A stretch of DNA of 15,684 bases from Clostridium sp. CAG:567 (lineage in GTDB: Bacteria; Bacillota; Clostridia; TANB77; CAG-508), in the NCBI GenBank assembly GCA_000437855.1, contig FR902176.1, positions 1-15,684 of the forward strand, in the 5' to 3' direction. Under the pieces are notes generated by a model that was not told the origin of the DNA, made no database searches, and was given only the letters and a program-made list of their open reading frames with translations. Positions 15,097 to 15,684 of this stretch are shown here, one piece after another. The translations under genes were made by a program, and so were the position numbers. Numbering within the stretch: position 1 is the first letter of the stretch; each line of letters opens with the position of its first letter.

Positions 15097-15684
15097 TTAT
15101 ATTATTTTATTAATGTCCTTTATAGTTTTAATATACTTATCTATGTCTCCTCTTGGCACTCCTCTTTCCACTAATCCTTCTTTAAGATGTTTTAATTTTT
15201 TCTGGTTATCTCCAACTTCTTCAGCCATTTGGGCTAATATAATTCTTTGTTTAGATGCTCTATCTACTCCAAAATCATCTTCACTAGCTTTCATCGCCTT
15301 GATGATTAGCTTATCATCTGTAACTCCTGCTTCTCTGTATTTTTGTGCCTCTTCTTTCATTATTCTGCGTGCCTCTTTTTTAGAAACTTTAAGTTTCTCT
15401 TGATATTTTCTTATTCTCTCTGGATCTCTTAAAGCTTGTTTGTCTAGTATTCTATTTTGTCTAGCTTCACTCTCATCTTCAGTATGAGTAGCTTCATATA
15501 GACCATTTAATCCATTACTAATATTTCCTGCTATTGAATCTACTCCATCTGGTATAGCGTTAATTCCTGAACCTGCTAAACTTCCTGCTCCTATTCCCGC
15601 TGCACCATATTTAAATACATTTGAAAAGTCATCTGATACCAATCCAGCTGTCCCAGCCGCAACAGCTCCGACTCCCATCAATGT
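15097..15684 (-). CDS. C-terminal end of a TrbL/VirB6-like membrane protein (partial)
   Basis: The frame is open to the window edge, so the true start lies beyond it; the TTG at 15681 and ATG at 15678 are internal. The 195 visible codons begin with a Gly/Ala-rich hydrophobic stretch (about 60 residues, GAAGIGAGSLAGSG), then a strongly charged helical tail that contains KVSKKEARRIMKEEAQKY and ends DIDKYIKTIKDINKII. A Gly-rich membrane region followed by a hydrophilic C-terminal tail is usual for TrbL/VirB6-type channel subunits of conjugation systems, and the downstream VirB8-like and hydrolase genes fit that. Only the tail is visible, so the assignment is tentative. Confidence 0.5.
   Translation of the reverse strand, partial: TLMGVGAVAAGTAGLVSDDFSNVFKYGAAGIGAGSLAGSGINAIPDGVDSIAGNISNGLNGLYEATHTEDESEARQNRILDKQALRDPERIRKYQEKLKVSKKEARRIMKEEAQKYREAGVTDDKLIIKAMKASEDDFGVDRASKQRIILAQMAEEVGDNQKKLKHLKEGLVERGVPRGDIDKYIKTIKDINKII

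Overview
The window is strongly AT-rich, every gene lies on the minus strand, Shine-Dalgarno sites are classic AAGGAG types, and promoters are near-consensus sigma-A. Together with a DacF-type carboxypeptidase, a thioester-type surface adhesin and a Gram-positive conjugation-style cell-wall hydrolase, this points to an uncultured low-GC Clostridia-like Firmicute, probably gut-associated. The lineage is inferred from style, not proven. All transcription described below runs from high to low coordinates.

Right part (15684 to about 9850): an apparent operon resembling part of a Gram-positive type IV secretion/conjugation module. It holds the C-terminal end of a glycine-rich TrbL/VirB6-like membrane protein, a single-pass protein with an NTF2-like domain (VirB8/TcpC-like), a 949-residue membrane-anchored hydrolase combining a glucosaminidase-type and an NlpC/P60-type catalytic domain, and a protein with three NTF2-like modules. 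In that last gene the start signal and membrane anchor lie one base out of frame with the body. A terminator follows. Next comes a gene split by a single in-frame TAA into a 173-residue N-terminal part and a 264-codon C-terminal part with no convincing start. So the last two genes of this segment are both disrupted by a single-base change, which suggests decay, phase switching or sequencing error.

Middle (8457 to 6785): dacF (D-Ala-D-Ala carboxypeptidase) behind a hairpin that overlaps its ribosome-binding site, then tRNA-Gly(GCC) and tRNA-Cys(GCA), then a strong terminator. A 120-bp insertion/duplication has copied the first 17 nt of tRNA-Cys plus 10 nt of leader. It separates the two tRNAs and brings in a hairpin-rich 93-bp segment with a TATAAT box.

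Left part (6580 to 1): a near-perfect promoter drives a 1459-residue secreted surface protein. It has a signal peptide, an N-terminal thioester domain with the Cys and Gln pair, five DUF11-like stalk repeats that may form Lys-Asn isopeptide bonds, and a C-terminal membrane segment without LPXTG. A perfect 13-bp-stem terminator follows. A separate promoter then drives a two-gene operon: a membrane protein with three extracellular Ig-like modules, and a cytoplasmic protein with a degenerate receiver domain plus a GGDDF-variant diguanylate cyclase domain. The likely themes are cell-surface architecture, adhesion, wall remodelling and cell-cell DNA or protein transfer.
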